Assembly (NCBI GenBank): GCA_028622995.1 | Contig: JAJQJQ010000010.1 | Location: forward strand, 1,922,001-1,986,000 | Direction: 5' to 3' | Length of the DNA stretch: 64,000 bases | Origin: Panagrolaimus kolymaensis | Taxonomy: Eukaryota; Nematoda; Chromadorea; Rhabditida; Panagrolaimidae | In this document: piece by piece, positions 12,601 to 26,600 of the stretch | Layout of the letters: each line of letters begins with the position of its first letter | Numbering within the stretch: the stretch's first letter is position 1 | Notes under the pieces: generated by a model | What the model was told of the DNA's origin: nothing | Seen by the model: the letters and a program-made list of their open reading frames with translations, nothing else | Databases searched by the model: none | Made by a program: the position numbers and the translations under genes

Positions 12601-15195
12601 AAAGAAATTAAAGAATAAGAAAAAGCAAAAATGTGACTTTATTCCCTAAAAATAAAAAAAGTTAGCTGTAAAAAATTATAAAAGAATTTTTCGTTGTTCT
12701 TTGATGAAAAAAGATATAAAAGAAAGGTTGAAAAGCAATAGGATGTTGAAGTGCTAAAGTAAAAAATGAATAGCCTAAACAAACTAGAGTTACAAAAGAA
12801 AAAAATAGACTAGAAAAACGCATGAAAATTTAATTGGCTTGGCAAAAAAAGACGTTTATCAATTTTTATATTTCCCTTTTTTCATTTTTTTGATATTTAA
12901 AAAAATTAACATTACATTTAACAAAAAGGAAGGAGGCTTGTTTAGCAAAGAGTTGTTGTTGCAAAATAAATGATGACTTTTTAACAGAAAAAAAAAATTA
13001 AAAATGAAAGAGCATTAAAAATACAAGACAGATGAAAGACTGAAGGGCAAGAAAGAGGAGTTATGGTGTAGTTTTTTAAATTGATGAGAAGCTCTATTTG
13101 GGAAGACAAGATACAAATAATTTTGCAAATGTCTAAAACAAATTATTCCTTTTGCTACTTATTTCTAGAGAGTTAAGACTACGTGGTAATTTTGAGAAAG
13201 CCTAATATTTCTCAAAAAATAAACTCATAAAAATTGTAAGCTCTGGTAAGAGAATAAATTACGCGGCGGACAACAATAGTTATTAAAACAGATGACGACA
13301 ATACAAAAGAAGAAGAATGAAAAGCGAAAACTCTCAACTTCTCTTTTTTTCCTTCATGTTTCTAGGATCATTTTTCAGTCAATACATATACATTCAACAA
13401 GTCTCGAATTCATTTCTTTTCTTCAAAATAAATAACAACTTTTCAAGCCAATATCTTATTTTTTAATATTGAAGGATTTAAATACTATTTTGCTTCCTTC
13501 TTTCACACGCGCAACAAAAACAGATACTTTAAAGAGAGAAAGATAAAGTAAGAAATTTTTAAAGGGATAAAAAGAAAATGCATTATATAAAACAAAATAA
13601 TCGCTAAGATATACACTTTGTTATTCACATTTACGTGAATCTTTCAAATAAATAAATATAAATTTTTTCTTATTCTTCCTTAAAGCATCGAACGGAAAAA
13701 ATGTACACACAAAAAATATTAAAAAAAACAAGTATCCACAAGTTTTTTTGTTTTTATAATTTCCATACTGAGGCTATAATGAAAGTAAGTAAGTGCATTG
13801 TTTTTTAAAACACATATTTATGAATGCATGTATAAAAATAATTATTTGCAGATTTTTAAGCTTTGTGAAAAGCTATCGAAATCCCTATGGATGCTTAATT
13901 ATTTTCATTTACTACAAAAATTTTAATATTAAAACAGCTTTTTGTATTTTCATTATCAAAACAGAAAAGGTAGTTTCAAAGGAAAAAAAGTAAAACACCA
14001 AAACATAAATGGAAATAAGATTTTAGAAAGGAGAAAAAAAATTTTACTTATAAATTTTGGATTTAGTTTGGGTCTGCTTTCAATTTAAATATTTACTCTT
14101 GTTTAATAAAAAAAACCCTTAAATGTTTAGAAAAAAAGAAGGTGGCATTTTAAGGACATGCTTAAGGTTAGACAAATACACTTTAAAAGGCGATAAACAA
14201 CTTTTCCTTAAATTTATTATTTTAAAGCAAAAAGTTTTCTTATAATCAAAATGGGACGTGTAAACACACGTCATTAGAATCCTTATCAAACATTTCTTGT
14301 AATCTAAATATGAACGGTCTAGAACATAAAAAAATAAATTTATTTTTGTATTTCCTAAGTATTGACGATGTAGTGAAGTTCAAAAAAACATTTCCTCCAA
14401 AATAATGAATCAACTTTTAACAATAGGTAGACTAAAGAAATATAGGAACATCTAGTTTAAAAGAAGATGTCACAACACAAACTACTTTTCATAGACTAAT
14501 TTATGACTTCGTAAAAATAAAATTTAGTAAATCATGTAATACGTCGATAAAAGAGACTTTGAAAGCAGTGTAAAAATTTAAACCTGAGAGAAATGAAAGT
14601 GGTTAAAAAAAGATATTCCAAAAAAAAAAATAAGCAAAAAAGTATTTTATGGAAAAAACAGTTAGCATTAAAAGAAGCAAAAAAAACTTTTGAAAAACGT
14701 CAATTTTTGAATTCAATTTTTCAAAAGTAAAAAAAACAAAAATAAAGGTTTTTCTTTTGTTAAATTTATGGAATGCTTTGTCTATGTTTGTAGCCTTTAT
14801 TTTTTTTAAAGATAAATAAAAAAAGAATCAGTTTTAATAAAATCTTTTGATGTTTATAAATAGTAAGAAGAAAATATTACGTAAGTAAAAAAAAGTATTT
14901 ACAGATAAGATTAAACATTTTTTATAATAAAATTTAATGAAATCATTTCAAAAAAATAGTTTATTTTTACATATTTGGAAAGCATTAAAATATAAAAAAT
15001 ACCAGTATTAACAATGAACACTCTCAATCTCTTTTCATATATTTTTTTCTATTGAAAAAAATAGTTTTTTTATAACAAAAAATGAATCATAACTTTTGAC
15101 TCATAAATTCTGTTCTTAATTAAATTTAAAAAATGACTAGTCAAAAAATAACAACAGCCTTCCGACAATGTTTATATCTTTTTCTGTCTATGTTT
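9688..15195. other. Gene desert upstream of GRK-2
   Basis: About 5.5 kb without a supportable gene, between the start of grk-2 and the stop of the TM2D1 gene, both on the minus strand. It is AT-rich with dense homopolymers. Short GC-richer patches lie near 10880-11060 and 11940-12050; the latter is reported separately. Imperfect copies of a CCTTCCTTCA-containing unit occur at about 12319-12340 and 12359-12381. Distal non-coding exons or enhancers of grk-2 could be here, but nothing in the sequence fixes them. Confidence 0.5.
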
Positions 15196-15907
15196 TCAAG
15201 CAACACAATTAAAACAATTATAAAGCAATAATGTTGTTTCATTAGTAAATTGTGGGGAAAACACTCGAGGCCCGTATTGATTTACAAAATATGACGAAGA
15301 ATCAGAGGGAGTTATAATTTCAAGGGCAATAAAAACTATATCGGCGATATATAAAGTAAAGAAAAATCCACATGAAAATAATTTAAATAAACCTGTAAAA
15401 AAAACATTAAATAAAAGTATTATTTTTAATTGGAAAATTAAAATTACCGATAGTAAAATGCCCAAGATAAAACCGATCAGCTCCTACGGCGCCTAAGAAT
15501 ACAGATAAAAGCAACGCAGTAATATGATTGGAACCCGTGGAAAATCGACAGGCATTTTCAACTTTCATTTCAAATTCATTTGTTTCATTATTTTTGCCAA
15601 GGCATTCCAATCCGGGGCGAGTAAAACATTTTACTATAAAAAATGCATAAAATTACGCTGTATCAATTTTTTTTACAAATTTACCAGTAATTGAATTATC
15701 TTTAGCACAAGTATTTGGTTGATGTGTTGCAGTATCTATTACTGGGTCGTGACAATAATATCTGCATGTTTTATATATAATTTATAACTCCTTAAATTAT
15801 AAAACTCACTGTCCCATTAACAATTGGTCACATGATATCAAATTATCACATTTAGCTATGCCGTTTAATAAAATACAAATCAAGCAACAATAAATAAATT
15901 TGTTCAT
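15196..15907 (-). CDS. TM2 domain-containing protein 1 orthologue
   Basis: Exons 15810-15907, 15685-15761, 15448-15633 and 15196-15392 give 185 residues with consistent phases. A signal peptide (MNKFIYCCLICILLNGIAKC) leads into a Cys-containing luminal region: CDQLLMGQYYCHDP, then CAKDN, CFTRPGLEC and ENACRFS. The TM2 domain follows, with two membrane helices flanking the hallmark GADRFYLGHFTIGLFKL. The segment TPSDSSSYFVNQYGPR followed by FTNET matches the TM2D1 end rather than TM2D2 or TM2D3. The family (Drosophila Amaretto group) is linked to Notch signalling and gamma-secretase-related neurogenesis; its molecular activity is unknown. The gene starts 197 bases from TAF10 on the opposite strand, so the two probably share a compact bidirectional promoter. 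Confidence 0.9.
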
Positions 15908-16103
15908 TATTGTTTTTTTTACCGCATGTTGATTTTCACAGCTGAACTATAAGTGAAAAAAGTCTTCTATTTTGTGAACTATTTTATTTGTTATGTATGA
16001 TTAATTTTTCGCTATAAGATTATTTTTATTCTCGCTAGCTTTTTTGCAAACTTTTTTTCTTTCTCTTAGATTTCGCTATATTTGAATTCGCTATATTCCA
16101 AAA
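15908..16103. promoter_or_regulatory. Compact bidirectional promoter, TM2D1 / TAF10
   Basis: Only 196 bases separate the start codons of two divergent housekeeping-type genes, so both promoters and 5' leaders must fit here. I can name no specific element. A pyrimidine run with TTTCTTTCTCTTAG at about 16057-16070 could be the trans-splice acceptor of TAF10. Confidence 0.5.
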
Positions 16104-17138
16104 ATGAGTTCAAATAATAATTTACAACCTTCTGATAATATGTTTGGTAATTCTCAATCCAGCGGATATGAAAGTATGCCAGATCCCTTTTATTCAGAAT
16201 TCCAATCATCACAAGAAATGGGTCCTCCACCAATTCCAGATAGATTTCAACAGCAACAAAACCAACAACAACAACCTCCAATAACTCAAGCTCAGCCAAT
16301 TCCATCATCCATGGATCATGAAAATTCACCAATGAGCGAAAATAAAATTTGGCAGCAACCACCGCAACAACAATCACAACCTCAACAACCTGAATCACAA
16401 ACCCAATCCCAACAACCTGCCTCTCAACCTCCACCACCTCAACCTCAATTTCGATTACAAACACAATCATCATCCACCACTGCCCCATCTCAACCTAAAG
16501 TTCAACCCACTGTCACTGCTCCTACTCCTCCTGCCACAACTCAACCTCAATTTGTTTTAAATAATAACCAGCAACCACCGACGACGACAACATCATCAAA
16601 TTCAAGAAGCAATACTCCCATTCAAGCAGATAAAACAAGAATAAATGTTTTGCGTCAACAAGTTTTACATCCAGTTGATCCAAAGATTGTAGAAAAAATG
16701 CATAAACGTTCGTTCTAACTATTTTTAAGTTTAAGTTTTATCTAATTTTATTTTTAGTGCCCCCAGCTAAATCAAAAGATAATGCAGCTGAAATGTTATT
16801 AAGAATGAAAGATTTTGAAAGTGTTATCCCTGATTCAGCAGCAAAATATATGATGACTCGTAGTGGCACCGCCGTGGATGACGATATTTGTTATCGAATG
16901 TTAGCCATTAGTGCCCAGAAATTTGCATCTGATATTCTTTCAGATGCTTTTAATATTGTTAGTTTTAGTTTTCCACATATCTATTTAATTAGAATAAAAA
17001 ATATGAATTTTTCAGGCCCGTTCTCGAGGCCTTGGCCAAACTAATCGAGCTACCAAAGAAACCAAATACGTTCTATCTCATGAACTTGTTAAAGAAGTTT
17101 TATCTGAACACGGAATTCGCTCTTTTACAAGTAATTAA
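16104..17138 (+). CDS. taf-10: Transcription initiation factor TFIID subunit 10 (TAF10)
   Basis: Exons 16104-16707, 16758-16957 and 17016-17138 give 308 residues with consistent phases. The first exon donor is an unusual GTTCGT. Residues 1-185 are low complexity, rich in Gln, Pro and Ser. The C-terminal 105 residues are the TAF10 histone fold: AAEMLLRMKDFESVIPDSAA, then YMMTRSG, RMLAISAQKFASDILSDAFN, and a last helix KYVLSHELVKEVLSEHGI. This matches human TAF10 (IPDAVTGYYLNRAG, then LAAQKFISDIANDAL). TAF10 pairs with TAF3, TAF8 or SUPT7L in TFIID and SAGA and acts in the nucleus in RNA polymerase II transcription. AATAAA is at 17209-17214. The Q/P-rich N-terminus is longer than usual for the family. 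Confidence 0.92.
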
Positions 17139-17636
17139 GCTTTAAATTTGTTGAATGTTTTTCGTTATTGTATATATCCTTGTTTTCTTCTTCCATACGT
17201 TTTGTTGAAATAAAAATTATTAAAACTATTTATTATAATTCCATGTTGATAAGAAAAAAATCACAATACTTTTTTTAAATTTTTTGGATTGAGATAATCC
17301 GGGTCAACTAACTTATGTTGTGAAAAAATCAAACCGGATATAATAAAACAACAATTAAATTTATTTAAAACATTTTTATTAATCTTTTATTAACAAAATT
17401 AAATTAATTTTAAAAAAGCACTGAGCACAAAAAACGCTATAATAAAAAAAACAAGTGATTTATTGAAGTAATTTTTTGGAGAAAGTTTGAACAATGATTT
17501 AATATTATTTGTGTGTCTTTGAAAAAAAAGCCACACTTGTCCCGCATTAGATTCTTTGCTTATTTTTTTTAAATATTTTATGGTTATTTATTTTGAATTC
17601 TGCTTACTTTTTCTAAAAATAAAGTTAATTAGATAA
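17139..17636. other. Convergent intergenic, TAF10 / RIM-BP
   Basis: About 500 bases between converging stop codons, made of 3' UTRs. It holds the TAF10 polyadenylation signal at 17209-17214. A weak nested inverted repeat (ATCCGG at 17297-17302 with CCGGAT at 17334-17339) is present but not convincing as a functional RNA. Confidence 0.45.
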
Positions 17637-20600
17637 TTATAAAAAGATATCCGATAAATTTACTTTTCCCTCAACTTTTTTTGCTGCTTGCGACGATTTC
17701 CTTGCAGCCGAGGCAGCAGCCGTTTTTTGTCCCAAATCACTACTCTTTTTTGCTAAAGTTTTGCCTGCCGCTCCAGCTGTAGATATTTTAGGTGTTTTTG
17801 AAGCCATAGCTGATGTACTTCCTGCTGCTCCTGTTGCAGCTGACATGGTACCCGTAGCACTTATTTTATTGGAAGTTTGACTTGTTTGCCTTATTGGTAC
17901 TGGCTTTTTATTGGGTTCACTGAATGCCACACCTTTAGGACGTGGAGCACCTGGAGGTAGCATATCCATAAGACCACCACTATTTACCGCCATTATAGAT
18001 TGTGGCTGTTGTTGACCCATCGATCCCATGGGCTGTATAGACTGTTGTTGCTGCTGCATTGCATTGGGTGGAGCTCCAATTTGATTTGCACCCGGTATTT
18101 GAAGGAAGTTTGAAGGTACCATTCCTTTCACTCCATTAAGCTCACCAAGATAAAAACCGTCATCATCCATATCACCGTAAACAATAATCATATCGCCTTG
18201 ACGAAATGTTAATTCCACCTATAATTTATTTATTTTTTATTAAAGTTATTCTAAAAGAGTAAAGTAAATTTATTATTACCTGTTCAGCATCAGGATTAGG
18301 ACTACAATTCTTTGGATCATAATCATATTTAGCTACAAGTTTGCGAAATTGTGATGGTTCTCCGTTCAATCGAGATAACCTATAGAATTTTTAATTAGTT
18401 ACTGTTCTTTTCTTTTTTAAAGCTTACTTGTCATCAAGTCCAGGAGTTTGCTGTTGCTGCTGCTGTTGTGGTGGTGGCGCACCATACCTTCCTTGTTGTA
18501 GCTGTTGGGAAGAAGACGGTTGTTGTGCTGGTGGTAATTGCTGTTGTTGAATATCATAAGGATCTCGCATTCCTGCCCATTGTCCAACTTGTTGTTGTTG
18601 TTCAGGATATCTTGGATACTCCCTTCTCAAAGCAGGACGTTGTTGCACTGGGGGAGGATAACGATCGTCTTCATAAGGTGGATGATCATAACGATAATCG
18701 CCTCGACCCCCTCCTTCTCGCATTTCCCTTTGTTCGTTTGGATAATCCCATTGATATGTATCTCGCCCGTAATCTTCACCACTAACACCAACACTGACAC
18801 CTCTTCGATAATCTCTTGCAGGACCACCTTCATAAATTTCTGGTCCAGGAGGTTGTTCGTAATGTGGATCTCTGGGAGGATATTCCCTAGCTGAATCTCT
18901 TGGAGGATAATCTCTAGCTGAAGTATACCCATAAGTATTGCGTGGTGGAACTCCATATGTTCTGGCTGATGCTGGTTGAGGACCTTCATAATTTGGACGA
19001 TTATGGTATCGATATGGTGGAAGGGAATGTTCCCTACGATCTAATGATGAATACATGGGAGCTCCCGGAATTACACTTGGTCCACCCATATGAGCATGGC
19101 TAGGAGTATTATAAGTTTGACCTGGAATAATTCGTCTTCGATCGCCAGCATGGTCATAACTTCTCGATTTTATTGATCCCCATCGAGTTCTTCGAATGGC
19201 GGGTTCAACGGGATATGCATCTGATCGGCGACGTTGAGGCATTATATCATCTTTCGCTATTTCAATGACCATATTGGAAGGCACCAAGCCGAATCGACGT
19301 CCAATTAGGCCTCGATAAAAACCATCTGCATCAACATCTCCATAAACCTAAAAATAAAATTTGAAATATTTATTATTTTATATAATATATTTTATTTTAC
19401 TTTAATTAATTGATGCTTCCGAAAAGAGAGTTCCTCTTGTTGAGCATTGGGATTGGGTGACATTAAGTGATCATAATCAAATAAAGCTACAAATAATCTA
19501 CAGTTTTCATCATCTTCTGTGATAGCAAGAGGACGTAAATCTGGTTCACTTCTAGTTCCAAGTAATTCTTCGCTTCGAACTCTGGATAACCTTGGTGGAA
19601 TTGCTGTGGGTTTTCTACCGCCAGCCATAATCAAAGGCCGACCACTACTTGACATTCCTGTTGAATAGTCATCATAACTATATTGACCGCGGAGATGGCC
19701 TCTTCTACCGCCATAATAATCATAACGATTCAATGTAGAGCTACCTCCAAGAGTCCCATATCGATCCATACTAGCCATTTCTCGTTCACGTTGTTGTTGA
19801 CGGTGCTTCAATAAATAATTATTTTCCATTTCTAATACACTTGGCTTATCGTCAGCTCCAGTGAATTCTTTAAAAAGAGATTTTGGATGAAAGGTGTAGT
19901 ATTGACTTGAGGGTTGGTTTTGTTGTTGTTGATGGGCTGCTACAACCGCTGCCGCCGCCGCTGCTGCCGCTGTTGCAGCTGACTGCTGTTGTTGTTTCCA
20001 CTACAAAAATATAAGATAAGCTTATTAAAAATGAAAATCAAGATTTTCTCCAAGAAAATGATTAATTTTAGTAATTAATAGTTTATTTTTTAATTAAGGC
20101 GTTTTTTACGAGTCAAACTTTTGGAGGTGGGAACATTGAAAATAAAATCCTCATTCTTTTTTCTGAGTGGCATTGTTACAGCTAAAAAACTTTTTTTGAG
20201 TTTTCTCACAAAGATGGCTATTTTGCACTTTTTTGCTTGTTTCCACTTGGTGACGGCCAAAAAAAACTCCAGGCATTAGTGAAATAAAAGGAAGACGAAG
20301 CCGCCGTCAACGGAGCAAAAACCACCGCTTTTATTCATGCAAACATCCAAAAAGAAGGCTTTTTTGTCAATGAGCCTTTGTGGTGGGCAGGCTTTTTCTT
20401 TTATAGGAATGCATGGTTTTTTGTTGTTGTTGCAACCTAGACTGAATATTTTTTTTTTGCTTTTAGAAAAAAACTATTCATTTATTTTCAAAGCCATTGT
20501 TTTACGTGGTCGCTGCTTATATGAATATCTGATAAACTAAGGATAGAAGAAATGCATTGAAGCAAAATATTTTTTTTAAAGCAAAAAAAGGATCCAAAAC

Positions 20601-23600
20601 CAATGCAAAAATCTAAAGTAAAAAATACACTACAAAAAATGAAAAACATATACTTACATCAGCAAGTTTAGCAGCAGTATTTGCTCCATTAAGAAGTGGA
20701 CCAGTTGATTGACTAATACCTGTGCCATAAATATTTGCTGCTGCTTGGGTTGGAGGTAGCATAGCCGATTGTGTCATTGGATAACCAGTATTATAAATTT
20801 GTGAATGCATTGCTGCTTGTTGATGTTGTTGTAATTGATGTAGTTGCTGCTGTTGTTGAGCACTCATTGATTGTTGGTGTTGATGTGAAAGAGGAAGGGT
20901 TGTAAGAAGTCCAGACGGCGCACTTCCACTCGAAATTGCAGAAGTATGTTGTTGTGGTAATCCGTATGACATTGCAAGTGTGTTCATTGCTGATTGTAAA
21001 AAGTCAGGATTATGAGATTGTGAGCCCACTATGTTCCCTGCAAAGTAAAAAAAAAGAAATAGAAGAGGAAATTAAAAATCAATGATGAACGCTTGACTCG
21101 ACTAAACTCGGTTTCTCTTTTTTTTTTACTTACCAATTAGGCTGTTTGGCAAGGATGTAGTTGTAAGAGGTCCGGTTGTAGTATTCACTGCAATTGAAGA
21201 AGAAAAAGGCAAATGTTCTCGTGAAGAAGCAAGTACGTTTGGATTGGTTGCTGATATCCCACGAGGCACTCGAACTACGTTTGAATCAGCTGATATGGCT
21301 CCTTCCCTTGTTCGTGTTCTAATAGTAATAAAAATTGGTGGATCGTCAGCAAAATCTGCTAATCTTAATAATACGTGATCAGCTAAAAATTAAATAAGAG
21401 ATTCATTAAAATTTTATATTATAAATTTTAATAAATTAAAATTACCTGTTGCTGAAGGAACTTGAGCAATATTTCGCCCGTCTGCAAATACTAAATATGA
21501 ATGAACTGCCGCTCTTGAAGGTGGTTTTGGCTGAGCTGTTACCGGTTTCCAAGATATTAGTAATGTACCTGGTTGAGGACCTACTTCCACTTGGACGTGG
21601 GATGGAGGATCCGGCAAACCAACTAAAAAATTTTATTTATTAAAAAAAAAAGAGTAAAGGTTTCCAAAAAATCTTCAATAAAAACAAAAGTAAAGAAGTG
21701 TAAAAAATAAAAATTTAGAGATATAGAGCAAATCGCCTAAAGCAAGTTTTTGAAAACAATATTATCTTAAATTTTATGAAAATAAATGAAAACTTTTTAA
21801 AGAAGTTTTTAGATAAAAATAAAAATGAGGCAATTACTTTAATTTCGAAAAGGCTTTGAAAAATATTGTATCAATGTTCCGTTTTGTTTAGTTCGAAGTG
21901 GCTTTAGTAATTTTTACCCAACATCAAAGCGCGCATCTCATGGTGGCAAAAATAATTGACCACTAATGTATTTTAACCAATGGAACGAGGGAAAAAATGG
22001 GAAAATGAAAAAACGCTTCATAGACGACGACACAAAAAAAACATTCATCCATTGAGAAAAGATTAAAATAAAAAAATGAATGAAGCCAACAAAAAAAAAT
22101 ATGGATAACGTAAATATTAAGTGCTCTATAATCTTCTAATCGAAAAAGTAATCAATGACTATGGATTTAAAAAAGATATAAAGATTATGCAATGTGAGGT
22201 TTTGATTTCATGTAAGTAAGTGGCCAGAAATCTATCAATATTTTAGAAATTAAATAAGCAAATACTTTAACGAAAATAATAATTTAAGGATCACATCGCG
22301 GAAATATCAAAGACATAAATGGTGGTTGCTGCAGAAAAAAATAATGAATAAAAGGTGTACTTTAGAAGAATAAAGGAAAAAAATGGCTTAGAAAAGCCAT
22401 TGAATGAAAAAGAAAAGACTAAAAAGCTTTTTAATAAAGTAGGCTCTTTTTAGCGGAAATATGAAATCGGAACATAAAAAATGGATGTCGAAGAACATGA
22501 AAGTGTGTGGAAACAGATTATGTTAAAGCCGTTGTTGGTTGTTTGTCCACAACTCTAAGAAGAATATTCATTTATCTTTTCTTTTTTTGTGGCTTACTTC
22601 TTAAAAAAAGAAAAGAAGAAAAAAGTATGTACATATCTCATTTCTAAAATACTAACTATTGATAATAGCGTGTTTAAGAAAGATTAAATAATAATGTTAA
22701 TAAATATTTATATGAATCTTACACGTATGACACCGTTGCTCGTTATATTACTGAGAAATGAGAGAGTGAATTTTTAAAATATTATAAAAAATCCCGAAAT
22801 GCATGCTTGGACACACGCATTTGAGCATAAAATAATGAAAGTTAGAAGGAAAATGGTTTGAAAACAAAATATATACATACATAGCTTTTTTTAAAGTGGT
22901 CAAAAACATTGTGAATATCACGTCACCTTTTTTTACTACCAAAAATAACTTTTATTTTTTCGTCGTCGTTGGCCTACGAATATATGTAACTTCAAAAATA
23001 TTTTTCCTTTTTTCATAAGAAGTAAGTTTTTTTAAAAGAAAAAAGCTAGCACGGAAAAAAACAAAAAATAATATTTATTTCATGAGAGGAATAGTATGTA
23101 TGAATTGAAAAAATGGTGGTTTAAAATGGGTTTCTTTTTTCTTGTTTAAAATGAAAGGAAGTAAGAAAAGCGAACACTTTAAATATATAGCTTGCTAGCT
23201 TGCTAACCTCAAAAGAAAAAAAACTAATCGAAATGTTAAAAACAAGGGATGAAGAAAGAGACCCAAAATTGTTAGCCAATTTTTTTTGCTTATTTTCTTC
23301 AAACAAAAAAAAAACATTTACATGCGAGGTAAGAAAAAAAGAAGTTTGAATAAAGTATTAGTAATTTGAAAATAAAAAAAAGTTTCGAAGAAAGAGTTGC
23401 AGCAGCAAAAAAAAGCAAAGCATAGCTATTGCCCAAGAAGGAGGATATGCTGGGGGCATCACATTTCATACTTTTTGCTTTTGCTTCAACCACCGTTTCA
23501 TTTTTGCTTGGGCGTTACATTTTTAGTAGTTAGTTAGAAAAAAGTAAGAAGTGACATTGAAACTAATTCTTTGCATATTTCATGATTTTCTTACTTTTTT

Positions 23601-26600
23601 CTTTAGATGCATTCTAAACAACAACTTTAATCGCTCGTAAAAAAATATAATGACGACAAAAAGTGTTTTTTTTTCTAAGTAGCTTGCGCTGTGAATTAAT
23701 GATTCTCACACATTCTTTATCTTATCTAATAGCAAAAGCAGGGGCGGAAAACAAAATAGGAAAAAACAAAACATTAGAAAAATAACAAAATAAAATAATT
23801 ACAAAGTTTTTCGAATTACACAAAGATTATTTTTTCTTTAAAAACAAGAAAAAACTTAGAGCTTTTAAAATTTAAATGTCAAGAATAAAAAATGGAGGGG
23901 AGCAAAAAAAAGTTTGTAAGAAATAATTTCTTGCAAACAATGAGAAAACGGAACAAGAAAGTTGGCAAAAAAAAAATATAAAAATAAAATTTAAACGGTG
24001 GCACAAACACACTCACTTTTTGGCAAAGTTTTAAAGTCAACGCATCTCTCCACTGGACGTTGTTCTAAAACAGCTTTAGGATGTTTAGTTCGAACTGAGA
24101 CCCGATATATTGTTGAAGGTGAAAGACCTTGTAATTGTACCTAAAAAAAGGGGGAATTTAATAATAAAACTGCAATTTTTTTCTTGTAATTATAAATAAA
24201 TTTATTTATAATATGTTTGCATAAAAAAAATAATTTACTTGAAAGACTGAAGGCGGGCATACACCCACTTTAATTGCATTTAATAATATCACATGTTCTG
24301 CATTGCTATTAGATGGATACCAACTAAGGCATGCAGAAATTGGTGTTATCGAAGTAACACGAACTCGTTGAGGGGCCACCGGGGCTTCTGAAACAAAAAA
24401 AAGTTGCAGCTTATTTTTAACTTGAATGAAAATAAATAAATAAAATAAATACCTGTGCCAAGTGCAATGGTACAAGCTGCATCAGGACTATGCCCATGTT
24501 CAGTAACAGCTCGAACCGAAATGTTGACAGATTTATCAAGATTTAAATCTTCAATTAATGCCTTGCATTTATATGCCCCAGGAACCACAGCCTTTACGAC
24601 GCCATCCGCGCAAACATGATATTGTGAAACTACGATTAATTTATCTTCGGGCGGCAACCATGATATAACTGCGCTACGGCTTAACTTTTTTTCGACTGTC
24701 AATTCTCGAGGAAATGGTACTAAAAAAAGAAATGATTTTGTTTATAAATATTTTTTTCTTTTCTTATTTTTTTGCTTCATTTATTTCTGGCTTTTGTTGT
24801 TGCATTAAATAAACAAAAATGCCGCTGCTTAGAAAAATAGCATTTTATTTCTGCGTGGAGGCGCAATAATTTTCAAACGATAAATAGCGGCAAATAAGAA
24901 GAAAAAAGATCCCAATTAAAATAAGTGTATTTATTTTTAATGTCAATTTCACTAAATTCTATCACAATTTTTTAAGCTGTTTCTGCATATTTTTGTAAAT
25001 TTTTAAAAAACAAACTTGCATAAAATATTTATTTTTTTCGTTTGAATATTTTTAAAATGCGTTTAATTTAGTAATCTTCTTCTTCCCTTGGGATTTTTAG
25101 AAGAAGAAAAAAAAATTGTCAAACGTATAAAAGGTTGTCGAAAAAAAAAATATATTCAAAAAAGTAACCTAGCTACAGTTTTTTTGACTATGCAAACAGA
25201 GAATTGAATAATTCATTTAACAACAAAGAAAAATCGATAAATGTCTAATGGTTAAAAAAAAGAAGCTTACCTCTTGGTTGATCAGGTTGTCTCATTTCTT
25301 GCACAGTTACTTTTGAAACATCTACCGGAGGATATGGACATACTGAATCGGGTAATGGAGCAAATTGAGAATCCGTAAAATCATGCAATATTTGAGTATG
25401 ATGTAATGGCACATTTAAAGCAAATGATGGGCTTTCAGGACGTTGTAAAGTACTACTAAGATTATACCAATTATTCGTTCCACTATTTATATTACTACTA
25501 TAAGGAATATGCATTGATGAAAATGAAGTTGAAGGCAATTGTTGTTGTTGTTCAGAATATGGAATAAATCCAGGTTGAATTGTGCTTCCCGCTGATATCG
25601 TTGCTAAACGTTGATTAGTAGTTGCGCCTGCACAACCACCTCCTATGCCTATACCGCTATTACTTGTAGATGGTTCACAACATGCAAGATTTGTTAAACT
25701 ACAACTACGAATTCCACCTCCTCCTCCACCGCCTGAAACTGGACTAGGTGCACGAGAAGCGTTTTGAAGCAAAACGTGATCAGGCACTCTTTCAACGTAA
25801 TTTGAAGGTACCAAGCCAGTTTTACCATTTAATGTTTCACCAAAATAAAATTGATCTTCATCCATTTGACCATGCACTAATACATAGTCGCCAGTTTGAA
25901 GAGGAAGTTCAAGATGGGGATTTTCATTTGGTGAATCTCGTATAGGTATATATTGAAATAATGCACGAAATAACCTAAAAAATAAAAGTTTTGTTTTGTT
26001 GTTGTAGTTGCTTTGCTGCTTATATTTTTTTAATGGCAATATTGGTTTTTCATTACATATTTTTCAAGACGGCATTGTTATATATATATTTTATTAAAAA
26101 ATTCTTCTCCTCGTTATTTCTGTATTCTTTCTTATTTTCTTCTTCTCAGACATTTTTTTCTCATTACAATTTCAAGACAATATATTTTTTGATGTGCTCC
26201 TCCTCATATTTCATTTTATAAATCTCTTTTTTTCCTCCATTCCCCTTGCTATTTTTTCTTTTACCTCTGATAAAAGTTCAAATAAGAATGAATCAAAGAT
26301 AACAAAAAATAATTTAAAATTTTCGGATCATACATTTCTTTCCATTTTATCAAAGTTTTATAGCCCATATCCGAATGCTTTTTTTACCCAAAAAATAAAC
26401 TTATAAACGCAGCTTCTCACTTTTTTTCACAACTTTTTTTGCAACCGCCACCAACTTTTCTACGGACATCAAAGTAATGTTCTCCTGAGACTGGGCCCAT
26501 GGCATGTGACAACACTTTTTACCCAAAAAAAAAATACGAAGAAAGAAAGAAGTATGCACACATGTATGCGCAATGCTATTTTTTGCGATATGTACAGTTT

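Noticed and set aside
17297..17339. Nested inverted repeat between TAF10 and RIM-BP
   Set aside because: Six-base outer and four-base inner arms with long unpaired stretches; within chance expectation for AT-rich DNA.
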